From Rachycentron canadum (lineage: Eukaryota; Chordata; Actinopteri; Carangiformes; Rachycentridae): 64,000 nt of DNA. Each line of letters starts with the position of its first letter. Positions within the stretch are counted from its first letter, which is position 1. The stretch lies in contig CM076658.1 in NCBI GenBank assembly GCA_038496675.1, positions 11,203,172 to 11,267,171 on the forward strand, written 5' to 3'. Positions 54,901 through 64,000 of this stretch are shown in pieces. Both the position numbers and the translations under genes were made by a program. The notes below the pieces were generated by a model. It worked only from the letters and a program-made list of their open reading frames with translations. It searched no databases and was not told the origin of the DNA.

Positions 54901-57900
54901 CTTTTGAGACATTTCAGAAATCTTGAAGTTGCTCTAAGGGTTCAGACGTCACTGTATTGATGTGTGTATTTGTGTTTGTACGTGTGTTGCTCACTTGCTG
55001 ACTGATGTGCTAGACCATTATCTCCAGCACTCAGGCTCATGTGCTTAAAAGATACTTTGGCAACAGCAGTTTGATTTTCCCACAGATTTCATAGTGGCAT
55101 TTTTCCTACTCAAATGTTAGTTGCATTTAAGGCTTGTATTGCTTGATCATTATCTGAAAGTTTTGCTCTTTATCTATAATAGCCTTTAGTATTGTAAGAA
55201 TTACAAATTCAAATTTTATGCAAAATTTCCAATGCAGTGCAATGCTTTTTAATTTTCTACATGAGATGACTGTATTCCTCCCATGATTATATCCTGTTTG
55301 TTTATGCCATTGTGTCCCACATCCTACTATCATCATGTTGTTAACAGAGAATGTAGCTGTAGCATGGTGTTATTATTACCTCCACATTTAAATCCCATTC
55401 TGAAAACTCTCTAGGGAATAAACTGAAATTAGGCTACAGGGTGGTGGGGTCATAGCGCTGCTGCTGTAGTGGGGTGGGCCGTGTTTTTGTTCCATTCCAG
55501 GTTACACCCTGTTTTGCTTTGGTTCATACTGGGAAGACCCAGTGATTGCATCAACCCCTTGTTATGTAACCCTGAAGTCCAGTTGTAGTCTTGTCCAGGC
55601 CATTTTTTAACAATTATATTTTTATTGTGAAATGACTGCTAAATGAAACATTGTACAACACAACCACAAAGAGATAAACACATAAATAGTTACATGACCG
55701 CCACAACGAACAATATGAAATGGGAAGAAAAGGGAAAAGGTGCAATGAATCCACCACTCTGTCCTCAAACTGAACAACTATAGTTGCAACAGTATTGTAC
55801 TTTTTTATTTAATACAACAGTATAAACAGTTTTGAGTAAATTTGCTCAGCTCATTGGATGAGGCCTGATATCATCTGATGCAGAGTTGTCATGTATTGTT
55901 ATGTATAAATGAATCACATTGTTACAAGACGTTATGGTAGTAAATCAAAATGAATTACTTTGTTGTCTACTCTCAGTATTGTAATAAAATGAGTCAGTGA
56001 TGCAAAATTAAAGCCAAAAACTATTTAATAGCTACATAGAACAACAGCAAAACCTTTGAATTAATTATGTCTATTCATTTGCACCAAGGGAGTAAACTGC
56101 ATTTGACCAGAAGACACTTTTTCCAAAACATCCTGTTGGTCTTCTTCAAGCAACTGAAACCAGTTGTTGCTCAACACAAGTGTTTGTTCTGCCACTAAAA
56201 AGGGCTCCGTTGGCCTTTCTGCTCAGACCTATGTGCCAGCTGGCACCAAAGAAATACATTTCTTTTGGTTTCCATGGAGCGATCTGCATGACGTTGCAAG
56301 GTCTGCATTTGATTTGTAGCGCCAAGAAAAATGTGAGCACTGTGCCACACTAATGTGTAGCTGTCAACCACTTGGGAATAAAGAACCAAGGTTTCTGTGT
56401 AGAGATGAAGTCTCTCTGAAGTTATCTCTTAGATATGGGACGTCTGAGAGAGGAAATCCAGCTTAGTACAAAACTCAGAGATCAAAGTCAGGCATTTAGT
56501 ACTTGTAATGTCACATTACTCTCCATGCACAATTAACTAAACTAAGGGAAATTTCCAGTGGCACCAGTGGGTTATCATTGTAGCCTGTATGCTTTAGTGT
56601 AGCTGGCTAAATAGACCACCAAATTTACATTTTTCTATTGAGCAATCTTGTCTACAGCTGTTCTTACAGTGTCAGTTGGTCCCAAAGCAAAATGACTCCA
56701 TTGATTAAACTGTGTAGTTTGAAGTATGAAGCAGTGTTTAACTATTGCATCAGGGAGTGTCATAAGATAAACAAGCTTGTGTTTTACAAAAATGTCAGAT
56801 AAACTCTCCCCAGGACTGTGGTTAGGAAGCAGGGGGGTGGGAGATGGGGATGGGTGCTCTGCATAATATGTGTTGAATGTTCCACATCCAAACTGTTTAT
56901 ATTAAATATCCACTGAAATATAAGTAATAGAAAAGTTTAAATGTGAAAAGTATCCCTTTATGCATGTTTCCTTATCCTGGGAAGCATTTGTTTGATATTT
57001 AGTTTTAGAAATTGACTGAAAAGCAAATAGTCATCTGAGACCGGAAATGTATGATGACTCATAATTTCACCTGATGCAAGGAATTATCTAATATCTCTTA
57101 AGCATACATAGATAGTCCCTGCATGTATGGAGGTAAGCTGCTCTGGGTCTGTGCCAGAGGACAGTTCACACCAAGTCTTTCACAAAGACCTTCCTTGTCA
57201 GCTTTAATTAAGCTGTCAGACCATGGCTTTATGATGCACCATGGAGAGGTGGCCTGGTCTTCTGTCAGAGTATGTTTCCTTCTGAATTGACTTATTCCCA
57301 TAGCACTGCTCTCAGTGGTTGGCTTCAGAGTAAGATAAGGTAAAACTTTGAGTGTCCTGGTGGCCTTGTGTTTTAGAGTCATACCATATTAGCACAACAT
57401 CCAAGGTTGGGTTTCAGCTAGAGACCTCAACTCTAAGGAGAAACATGAATTGATGGAGAAGCAAAACTACAACCTATTAATTAATTTAGAGTACTAGGCC
57501 TAGGTGTAGAGTTTCAGATAACATACAACAAACGGTTAGCGACTAGTTATTTAAAAACAAACAATGCTATTTTTATTTTTCAGAGACTCTGTCCAAAGAG
57601 TAGCAGGTGTTTAGATGTCAAGTACAACTTGACCTAGGAGTAACAGGCTTTTCTTACTGAACTATTATTTTATACTGTGTATCTGTGCCAAATACAAACA
57701 AGTCAACAACAACACTTGTATCATTCGATCTGTTATAGTGATTGATAGCAGAGAGAGTCAGAGGCCAATGACTCTTCACCCTTAACTGCAAAGTGCATAT
57801 TGTTCATAATTTGAGGCCAAAATCGAAAGCAAGTATTTAAATATTTCACATAGCCAGAGGCTATTTTGCTCTGTAATGAGTCAACTGTGGTAGGTGGAAT

Positions 57901-58757
57901 TTGAGAAGTGGTGGGGGTGCTGAGGCTTGGCATAGTGAGCAGGGAGGGCTGGTTGAGGTCTTGTAAACCTTTGGACTAATGGTGGTCTGTAATTAGGGCA
58001 TATATTCTCATTATTAATTAACATTATTGATCTATCTGCTGTTTGTTTTCTTAATGAGCTCAATTAGTCGATGAATGAAATATTCAAATCTTGTGATAAT
58101 GACAATTTTCCAAATACATTTTGCCACTATACTCAAAAGTATTCAGTTATATTTGTCAAAAATATAAGCAAATAACAAACCTTTAAAAATCATTTTTTTA
58201 TCGTTTCCACAAAATAAGGATGTAAATAAGGATGTACTTAAGTTGTGAAGCAATGTTCAATCTTATCAAAATAGCTGCTGATTAATGTTGTGTTGATTGA
58301 CTAATCTACGAATCAACTCTTGTTTAATTAGAATAATTCTGTATTGAGGTTTACTGACTTTCAATTGATCTGTATGTGATTGATTACATAATGTTATATT
58401 TTTAAGATTTTACCAGATCCTGCTTTTTAGGACTTCAACCAATGTCCATTCAATTATTTCATATGTGATTTTGTTTAATTTAGTTTTATTCTGATATATG
58501 TTGAGAGAAAATATTCTAATATCATATTGATTACTAACATTATGTTTGGAGCCCAAAGGGCCTTGTGACAGTGGGAGGGGAGCAGCTGCCCTCCCCCTCG
58601 CGTTAAGCTCGGAAGCAGGCGCGAAAAAATAACATCCTCCCCTGCTGTGGCCCACCGAGGAATCTGTAGGTTGGACCCACTCCTAGGTGGGTTGACTGGG
58701 GCTGCGTCACTTTGGAATGCCCCTCAAGCAGTTGCATCAACAAGCGTGAGCAGGCCA

Positions 58758-58794
<37 letters not shown>

Positions 58795-61700
58795 CAGTAA
58801 TTCATTGTCACAATCTGACTTATTTGACGTACTCAGTACTGAGTTGAATGATCTGCGCACAAGCGCAATCTGGTGAGCTCAGTCTTGCCATCTTATCTGT
58901 AATGTTTACATGGAAGTCGTGAGTGGTGCCCTCATACTGTGTGAATTCTGTAGATGCTTGACTGAGTGTGATGTATACGATTGAGGTACCCTATTATGTC
59001 TCACGCTCCCCTAGCTTGTTGCTCTTGATGAAATTTAGGCCAGCTTATTTCAGCTGCCTCGCACAAGATGTGGACAATCCCTGACCAGACTGTAACACTT
59101 GAGGAATGTGTCTCTTTTGTTTGCCTTNTTTCAGTCAAAGCAGTTTGAGGAGGGAGGGTAAGAGTGAGTGAGAGGGAGAAACTTACTAAAACTTACTAAA
59201 CTTTATCCAGCACAAGGATTTTTCTTGATCGGACATGCTGGCTGACCACTTCTTTTTGGGATCTAGCCCGGAGATATTTTATTACAGCTGTTGACAATGC
59301 AAGGGAGGGCTAGTAAGACTCCAAAGAAGGAGCTGGTCATTGAGAGTCCACAGCAGTACAAGAGCTTGGCTGCAACTGAGGCTGAGGTAGAGACGGTGCC
59401 ACAGGTGGTGGTAAGTCATTTAAAGACTGAATATATATACACTTAGTATAGAAGCATGAGTCTTGTTGAAAAATCTGTATTGCTTTTCAAAGCTGTTCTG
59501 ATATACACAGTCATCACATGCAGTGCTCTAAATATTAACTACAGCCATAAAGTCCTGAAGCAGGTGTCAGGTGTTTTGTCATCTCTTCCACTGTTCAGAC
59601 CGGTGCCAGCTCACGTTAAAAATTTGCAGCGTCAGCAGCAGCATAGAGGAATGTTGAACTTTACCAGCACTTCGGAAGCAGCTCACTATATCCTCAGGTT
59701 TATTCTTAAAGATTACTCTGGCTTGTAAAATATTTTATTTGGCTCAAAAGTCAAACCTGAAGTCAGCGATGATTTGGTGCCCTGTGGGGAAGGTGTCCAG
59801 CGGTTGGGACTCGACAGAGCCATCTGAACTGTCAGCAGTAAAAGATTTGATGTATCATTGAGCAGAGAGGCACTACACAGCACCATTGTTTCAGGCTGTG
59901 AGAGGGTGCAGTGATGGGAGGAGTGGGAGCTGCAGCTAAACAGCTGCTAGATTGCTGTGGAGAGGGTGTGGAGGAGATGGCCTTATGCATTTCTACACAA
60001 TGCTCTGTCCAGGGGTGACTGGAACATAAAGATACTGATGTTGAACATGCAGCTTTCTTCTGGTTGAATTTTATTTTTATACTGCTTTCAAAGTTGTTCA
60101 CTTTGCACTGTGGGCTGGGGGAATGACTGAGCTCTTGCTTATAAATGCTCATTTTCTTCTTCAGTGCTGAGTGTACTCTGTGGTTGACCACCTTGAGCCA
60201 CTGACAAAGCAATGTGGAAGAGCCCAGAGGGGTTTGGAGGGAAACAATAGTCAGCAACAACAGACTCCATCACTGATGAGAAGAGGGCATGATCCCTGTA
60301 ATGGGGTCAAATCTTTCAGCAGCTGCGGTAATTAAAAATCACAATTATTAGGCCAGTGGAATTGCAGGGGTTTTGAGTTCAGCTTCAGCTTCGGCAGGTA
60401 TTTGTGGAGTAGGATTTTTTTTTTTTTTTTTTTTTTTTGCTGGAACGACAAAATACAAGGCTCTTTTCCCTTTATTTTCACGTGAGGGAGTTGAACGTCC
60501 CAAGGCTTAAATCCTGTGACTTGTGACCGAAACTCGCTCTCACTTGCAGAAGGTGTTTGGTAACTCCCCTGGCTTCATTATCATGAATTCTTTGTGTGTA
60601 CCTGATGTTCTTGAGGTCCCAATGTCTTTTTACAGTATGTTTACAGATGTAGAGATTTGAGGCATCCGATTAAGACAGACATACGCACCTTATCTGTTTA
60701 AAATCTTTAAATCCTTCCTGATTTAACTGTCTTGCCCACATTAATCTCTCTACCTTTCCCTTCTATGGTAGAGGGGAAATAGTCCACTGAAGTGAGACTG
60801 TGTTTAATTGTAACACAAGGGTGTTGTGAGCAGATGAAGCAGTAAAAAGGGGTTGACTGATAAAGTCACAACTTGCACACACTCACAACTTGCTGGCAGA
60901 CATTGTGGCACCATCTCCGCTCTGCTGTCACCTTCCTTGTCCTTGAAACTGATACAAACTTCTGCCCCCTCTGAACTCGACGTGAGCTGGCGCTCTGTTA
61001 TTAGCAAAGGTTTTGCCAGAAACGTGTATTTAAGCAGGTCAATATCCTTGACGCTCCCTCTGAGATCATGCTAGCATTATCAGGCCCAGATGTGAGCCAC
61101 GCTGTCCCTCGGCCCTCAAGTCTGCCGATGTATTACCATTCATTTTCAACTTTGCTGACTCCCTGGCTGTTATGTTTATCCTCCCATCCCATCAGCCACA
61201 AGTCTTGACAGCTTATTTTCCATCTAATGGCCACTGTATCTTTGGAGCTCACAAGCTTGATTTAGCCTGATGGAGTTTGGTGGGTTAATACTGTAACGTT
61301 ATGCAGGCGCTATGAGAAGATGTACCATAAATCTGTAATCACCATTTGGTAGTGTAGTCACGTCTGTTCTTGAGAGTCAGTTACCAAACAACTTAACGTT
61401 TGCAAGCTCCAACTATTATCTATCTAGCTGTGGGGTCTTGTTAAGTACACTAAAAGTAGAACAGGATGATGGAGGCTTGTTTTATACTGCAGAGGATTGT
61501 TTTGTATGTGTATGCCTGTAATTGAAGTGGAGTGTGATTGTTTCCTTGACTCGCACGTCATGCATGTTTGGTATTATGGAGGGATAAGCTCATCAAGATT
61601 TTCTCACTGCTGAGGGCAGATGCATTTTTTTTCTCAGCAGAATGAGCCCTGAAAGACTTATCAAAGTGTATCTGATTGGTGTAGTCCAGCACAGATAGAT

Positions 61701-62621
61701 TGTTTTGGCGTCATCTCTATGCACTGAACCATCAGTGCTGCTCTTCATGGGTATGTGCTTCACCTGCTGAATTTTGTTGGTTAACTGAGTACCTAAGCAA
61801 TTGCATCGGACTATAATAGCAAACCATGTGCAGTGATTAAATTTTTTCTGATTGTCCTTGCAACTTGTACCATCACTATAGTGCATTAGCTGCTGCACTC
61901 AGGCATCAGATGTTGAAAGATGTCACTTCAGTAACACTGCTAAAACGTTTTTCTCTTATTAAATACTACATTTTCACTGCACACACTAGTCCCCATTAGA
62001 CAACATGAACAGGGCAGCAGTTTTTGTTTTTTTTTTGTTTTGTTTTGTTTTGTTTTTTTTTTTTCAAATTTGCCAAAGGAAATTTTAAGGCCTATGAAGC
62101 ATGTTTAAAAGAAAAATCCAAGTATTATCATTAATAGTGATTTAGTATGAGTTTATATTTTAAATTCAGTCAGGTCACACTGTATTTTTTGTATATTCCA
62201 TTATGTAAGTTCAAGTCCAATTTCACTGTCATTCAGTAAATTATACTTAATGATGGACAGAGGACTGAATGTAATTATGTGAGTAGAGATTGACAGTGTG
62301 CAGCATCTGTAGGTTCTTTCACTCTCACTTCTCATTTTCCTCTTTCCATCACCTTTCTACTTTAAGGTAGCTTTAAAAAAAAGACATTTTACCTGTTTCT
62401 CCTTATAAATGCTGTATGTTTTGATGCACGTTTGTTGCTTTTTGCCCGGAAATCAATTGTGAACTCACACCAATGACCTCAGTGTTTTCGTCTGTGTTCT
62501 CCAGGTGAAACCCAAAGTAATCGAGCCGCTGGACTATGAAAATGTGCTGGTGCAAAGGAAGACGCAGATCCTCAGCGATGTCCTCAGAGACATGCTGCAG
62601 TTCCCCCTGGAAGACTTTGAG
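30968..62621 (+). CDS. dock9: dock9-like gene, N-terminal part (gene-level, 3' partial; spans introns)
   Basis: DOCK9 (zizimin1) is a DOCK-D family guanine nucleotide exchange factor for Cdc42, with an N-terminal PH domain and C-terminal DHR1/DHR2 domains that all lie beyond this window. Identification rests on exon 1a (ETRRFTRGLGKPGTAAELRQ, SVSEVV) and shared exon 2 (VKPKVIEPLDYENVLVQRKT). These fit DOCK9 better than my memory of DOCK10 and DOCK11. farp1 next door supports dock9, since the human genes are also neighbours. Three first exons, all ending in phase 0, can join exon 2. Fish have duplicate copies of many genes, so a or b cannot be decided here. Confidence 0.85.
31096..31132 (+). 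repeat. (CTCCTCTTC)n pyrimidine tract after exon 1a
   Basis: A 37-nt pure pyrimidine stretch of CTC/CTT units begins 11 nt after the exon 1a donor. Confidence 0.85.
33209..33254 (+). repeat. (GT)23 microsatellite
   Basis: An uninterrupted GT run in dock9 intron 1. Confidence 0.97.
35067..35101 (+). repeat. AGTTATAT tandem repeat
   Basis: About four perfect copies of the 8-bp unit AGTTATAT occur in a row, followed by related AT-rich sequence. Confidence 0.9.
37735..38335 (+). repeat. Dispersed fish repeat, left part
   Basis: Successive motifs ATGGACTGCCATGAAATTTG, TACCTGCAAGACTAAAGCTA, GTGCTAATTAGCAAATGATA, AACATGGCGAACATGG and TCAGCATTTAGCTTAAA follow the order of a high-copy dispersed repeat that I know from percomorph fish. 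The family name is not assigned. The right part resumes near 38735 after an insertion. Confidence 0.55.
38430..38725 (+). repeat. Retroposon 3' fragment inserted in the dispersed repeat
   Basis: It has GAAGACTCATCTCTTCTGAG, a translated LKTHLF-like stretch seen in non-LTR (L2-type) ends, and the tail GCCTTGGATAGAAGCATGTG then CCAAATGAATGAATGTAAATG split over 38683-38723. This is the typical 3' end of fish retroposons. Confidence 0.55.
38735..38760 (+). repeat. Dispersed fish repeat, right remnant
   Basis: ACAGAGCTGCTAGCATGG is the motif expected next in the repeat begun at 37735. This suggests that the retroposon tail split one older copy. Confidence 0.45.
39695..39850 (+). repeat. Dispersed fish repeat copy
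   Basis: TTTGGTCCGGACTGAAGTAC, CTCAACAACTCTTGGATGGA and GGTAATCCCCTGACTTTTCC are in the order of the same percomorph repeat family as at 37735. Confidence 0.55.
40065..40131 (+). repeat. Retroposon-tail-like dispersed repeat
   Basis: GTAAAGTGCCTTGAGGTAAC followed by TTTGGCGCTATATAAATAAA resembles the 3' end of a very common teleost interspersed repeat. Confidence 0.5.
41780..41875 (+). repeat. Dispersed fish repeat (CTTGAGTAATTGTACT type)
   Basis: TACTCAAGTAAAGTATC through CACTTGAGTAATTGTACTCA and CACCCAGTGGTGGAGAC matches a widespread fish repeat. A related piece may lie at 27590-27660. Confidence 0.45.
42000..42024 (+). repeat. (TC)n microsatellite after a T run
   Basis: A TC dinucleotide run follows TTTTTTTTTTC. 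Confidence 0.95.
44681..44792 (+). repeat. Dispersed fish repeat relic (GGGTCGCGGGG type)
   Basis: TTACAGGGTCGCGGGGCAGC, CAGGGTACACCCTAGGCAGA and CACCAGTCTATCACAGGGCA form the block order of a high-copy teleost repeat. The family is not assigned. Confidence 0.55.
49322..49356 (+). repeat. (CA)n joined to a G15 run
   Basis: A CA repeat ends in CG and continues as 15 consecutive G residues (49342-49356). Confidence 0.95.
49880..49927 (+). repeat. (GT)n microsatellite
   Basis: About 24 GT units, uninterrupted. Confidence 0.97.
51691..51861 (+). CDS. dock9: dock9 alternative first exon 1b (MGCTTS N-terminus)
   Basis: There are 57 codons from a strong-context ATG (G at -3, G at +4) to AAG|GTGTGT, phase 0, so it can read directly into VKPKVIEPL of exon 2. 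The start MGCTTS fits the N-myristoylation pattern (Gly2, Ser6) with a cysteine at position 3 for palmitoylation, as in Src-family kinases. The rest includes DGLRTVLERNC and RALPTPRVLK. I have a recollection, not checkable here, of a mammalian DOCK9 isoform starting alike. The donor is the first GT of a GT microsatellite. The promoter region upstream shows no clear TATA box. Confidence 0.72.
51862..51902 (+). repeat. (GT)n microsatellite abutting the exon 1b donor
   Basis: A GT run starts exactly at the exon boundary and supplies the donor dinucleotide. Confidence 0.95.
52733..52763 (+). repeat. (GT)n microsatellite, interrupted
   Basis: A GT run with a single GTTT interruption. Confidence 0.95.
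58545..58792 (+). repeat. GC-rich block with 28-A tail (possible retroposed copy)
   Basis: About 220 nt of GC-rich sequence in AT-rich surroundings end in 28 consecutive A residues (58765-58792), as retroposed copies do. No target-site duplication or source gene was recognised. Frames inside are broken. Confidence 0.35.
59297..59410 (+). CDS. dock9: Putative dock9 alternative first exon 1c
   Basis: There are 38 codons from ATG (A at -3) to GTG|GTAAGT, phase 0, joinable to exon 2. It reads MQGRASKTPKKELVIESPQQ then YKSLAATEAEVETVPQVV: basic near the start, acidic later, with no recognised domain. The strong donor, matching phase, and position 3.1 kb before exon 2 support it. A small upstream ORF at 59235-59294 ends just before the start. 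It could instead be an unrelated or unused exon. Confidence 0.6.
60415..60438 (+). repeat. T24 homopolymer
   Basis: An uninterrupted T run in the dock9 intron before exon 2. Confidence 0.95.
62025..62064 (+). repeat. (TTTTG)n tract
   Basis: T runs separated by single G residues, TTTTG units in the middle. Confidence 0.9.
62505..62621 (+). CDS. dock9: dock9 shared exon 2
   Basis: This 39-codon exon has phase 0 at both ends. Acceptor TTCTCCAG and donor GAG|GTAAGT are both near consensus. It encodes VKPKVIEPLDYENVLVQRKT then QILSDVLRDMLQFPLEDFE. The IEPLDYENV block is the invariant start of the common DOCK-D body. Confidence 0.95.
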
Positions 62622-64000
62622 GTAAGTTTCACATCTGATTCATTCATGTTTGCTCGCACTTGAAAAACTGCCGTAAAAACCTGCAGTAAATATGTCTCTG
62701 GGTATTGTAGCAGGGATTATATTGGTGAGGAATAAGGAGTTAACAATGGAAAAAACTAAGTGGTATGTATCCTAGGGAGTTCTTATAATACTGCCAGAAT
62801 TTGTGTTTTAATTTCTAGAAGGGCTACGCAGGTCGATGCATGGCAAAGTGAGATATTTTGGGCTGTAAATTTTCCCCTAAACAATTTGTTTTAATGGCAG
62901 AAGCTACACAGTTTAACTGCCTATACAATAAGTCATTGAAAGCTTTTTTTCCAGATTATGCTCCATAACCATACAAGGTCAGACTATTCATTGTTATCTG
63001 TCCGCCATCATTATTTACCCACCCACTTGCATGTTTTCTTTCATGTATTTGTTTGGCCTTTGCAGTCTTTTCCTTTGGCCCAGGCGTGGCCAGTGTTGTG
63101 AGTACAGGGTGGGGTCATTCACAGAGGCTTTCCTTTTGTTTACATCCTTGCATGCTGTGGTAGAGAGAGGGGTCAGGGGGCATCTGTTTAATTTGCTCAT
63201 TCTGTCTCTTATGTTATGATAGAACAAGTGTTATCTCCAGCCACATTGTACAGGAAATACACTTTCCACATCCAGGGTAAAAAATCCAAAATGGAAATCT
63301 GGCTCAGTGCTGATATATCAGGAAATGACACTTCTTTGAAAGACATTTGTTACCGTACAGTGTATCCTCAAATCTGACCCTGCCACTCTCTCTCACAGTC
63401 CAATGGAAGTTTTATAGAGTTTGGACTTTTATTGTAGTGGGAGTCTTTTTTTTGTCACCCTGATGGCTTTAACATCTTTTGTCTGAATGTTTACACATGG
63501 AGCATAAAATGGTACAAACAAGTCTTTTTTTATGATTTCCATACTGAAACAAATGTTGTATAAAAGTACTATTTATTGTATCTTGTGAGAAGAATACTTA
63601 CTAATGCTTCCTCCCTTTCTAACCTGTACCTTAATGTGCAAAGTCTCTGTCATTGTCATATGGGTCAAGGGGCTGTAATTGACACTCAAGAGGAGGACAC
63701 TCAAATTTCCATAAATCTTCCACAACATCTCTAGTGGGAACAAAATTCCCAGATAGTGCAGTTTTTTTGGCAGTGGCCAACCATGAAACACAACATCTAT
63801 AACATCCACTCTGGATACTCATACATCTTATGTGTGTTAGTTACAAAGCAGCAGCAGCTTCACAAATCCATGTTTGTCTCACCAACAGACTATGTATAAA
63901 AAGTTAAGGTTATTTTATGAGTTGCTTGCTTTAGAGTTCTATTTATATAGTGTAGACTTAGTCTACCTATTAAAATCCATTACCACACAAACTTGAGATA
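62622..64000 (+). other. dock9: dock9 intron after exon 2 (continues beyond window)
   Basis: No exon encoding the next DOCK9 segment was found before the window ends. AT-rich, no repeat assigned. Confidence 0.7.

Larger units (their letters stand above)
51903..59296 (+). other. dock9: dock9 intron between exons 1b and 1c
   Basis: AT-rich intron. It contains a GT repeat (52733-52763), degenerate fish-repeat segments near 52120-52200 and 58260-58330 (ATCAAAATAGCTGCTGATTAA), a GC-rich block with a long A tail (58545-58792) and one ambiguous base at 59128. No exon was recognised. Confidence 0.55.
59411..62504 (+). other. dock9: dock9 intron before exon 2
   Basis: It contains a T24 run (60415-60438) and a (TTTTG)n tract (62025-62064). 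No further exon was recognised. Confidence 0.65.

Noticed and set aside
59832..60260. 142-codon minus-strand frame
   Set aside because: No start context, splice sites or recognisable domain; lies in the dock9 intron.

Overview
This is vertebrate nuclear DNA, most likely from a teleost fish and probably a percomorph. Coding sequence is split into short exons with GT-AG introns. Dinucleotide microsatellites are dense, and several repeats resemble dispersed families I know from fish genomes (a Tc1-like terminal fragment, retroposon tails, a 'TCAACAACT-TTGGATGG' family). Nothing bacterial or phage-like is present; short open frames elsewhere look like chance or lie over repeats.

Two protein genes lie head to tail on the + strand. 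Gene 1 is farp1 (FERM, ARH/RhoGEF and pleckstrin domain protein 1). The window opens inside an early intron, so the first ~60 codons are missing. From 7878 to 28462 I can place 25 constitutive exons whose splice phases all join, encoding FERM, FERM-adjacent (FA) region, a long serine-rich linker, DH (RhoGEF), PH1, linker and PH2, ending at a stop at 28460-28462. The 3'UTR runs to a poly(A) signal near 29579. Gene 2 is a dock9-like gene (zizimin1-type, DOCK-D family GEF for Cdc42). It begins only about 1.1-1.4 kb downstream and runs off the right edge. Here it is represented by three alternative first exons (30968, 51691, 59297), all ending in phase 0 and all able to join one shared exon 2 at 62505-62621; most of 31-62.5 kb is therefore a promoter-rich intron.

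The notable biology is in transcript choice. (i) The large farp1 linker exon at 13852 reads to its own stop (15061-15063) and is followed by a ~2.5 kb tail and AATAAA at 17529. This predicts a FERM-FA protein lacking the GEF module. A strong internal donor at 14867 is the best in-phase route to the DH-PH-PH isoform. (ii) At 26204-26340 lies an exon-like segment with the same entry and exit phases as the neighbouring PH1-PH2 linker exon and a matching C-terminal 18-residue block, so it is probably a duplicated, mutually exclusive exon. (iii) The second dock9 first exon encodes an MGCTTS start, the signature of dual myristoylation/palmitoylation, and its splice donor is the first GT of a GT microsatellite.

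Other structure includes three perfect short-loop inverted repeats (16, 22 and 30 bp stems) in farp1 introns, a G-quadruplex-prone tract, a GC-box/CCAAT promoter with several upstream ORFs before dock9 exon 1a, and several repeat relics, one of them interrupted by another.
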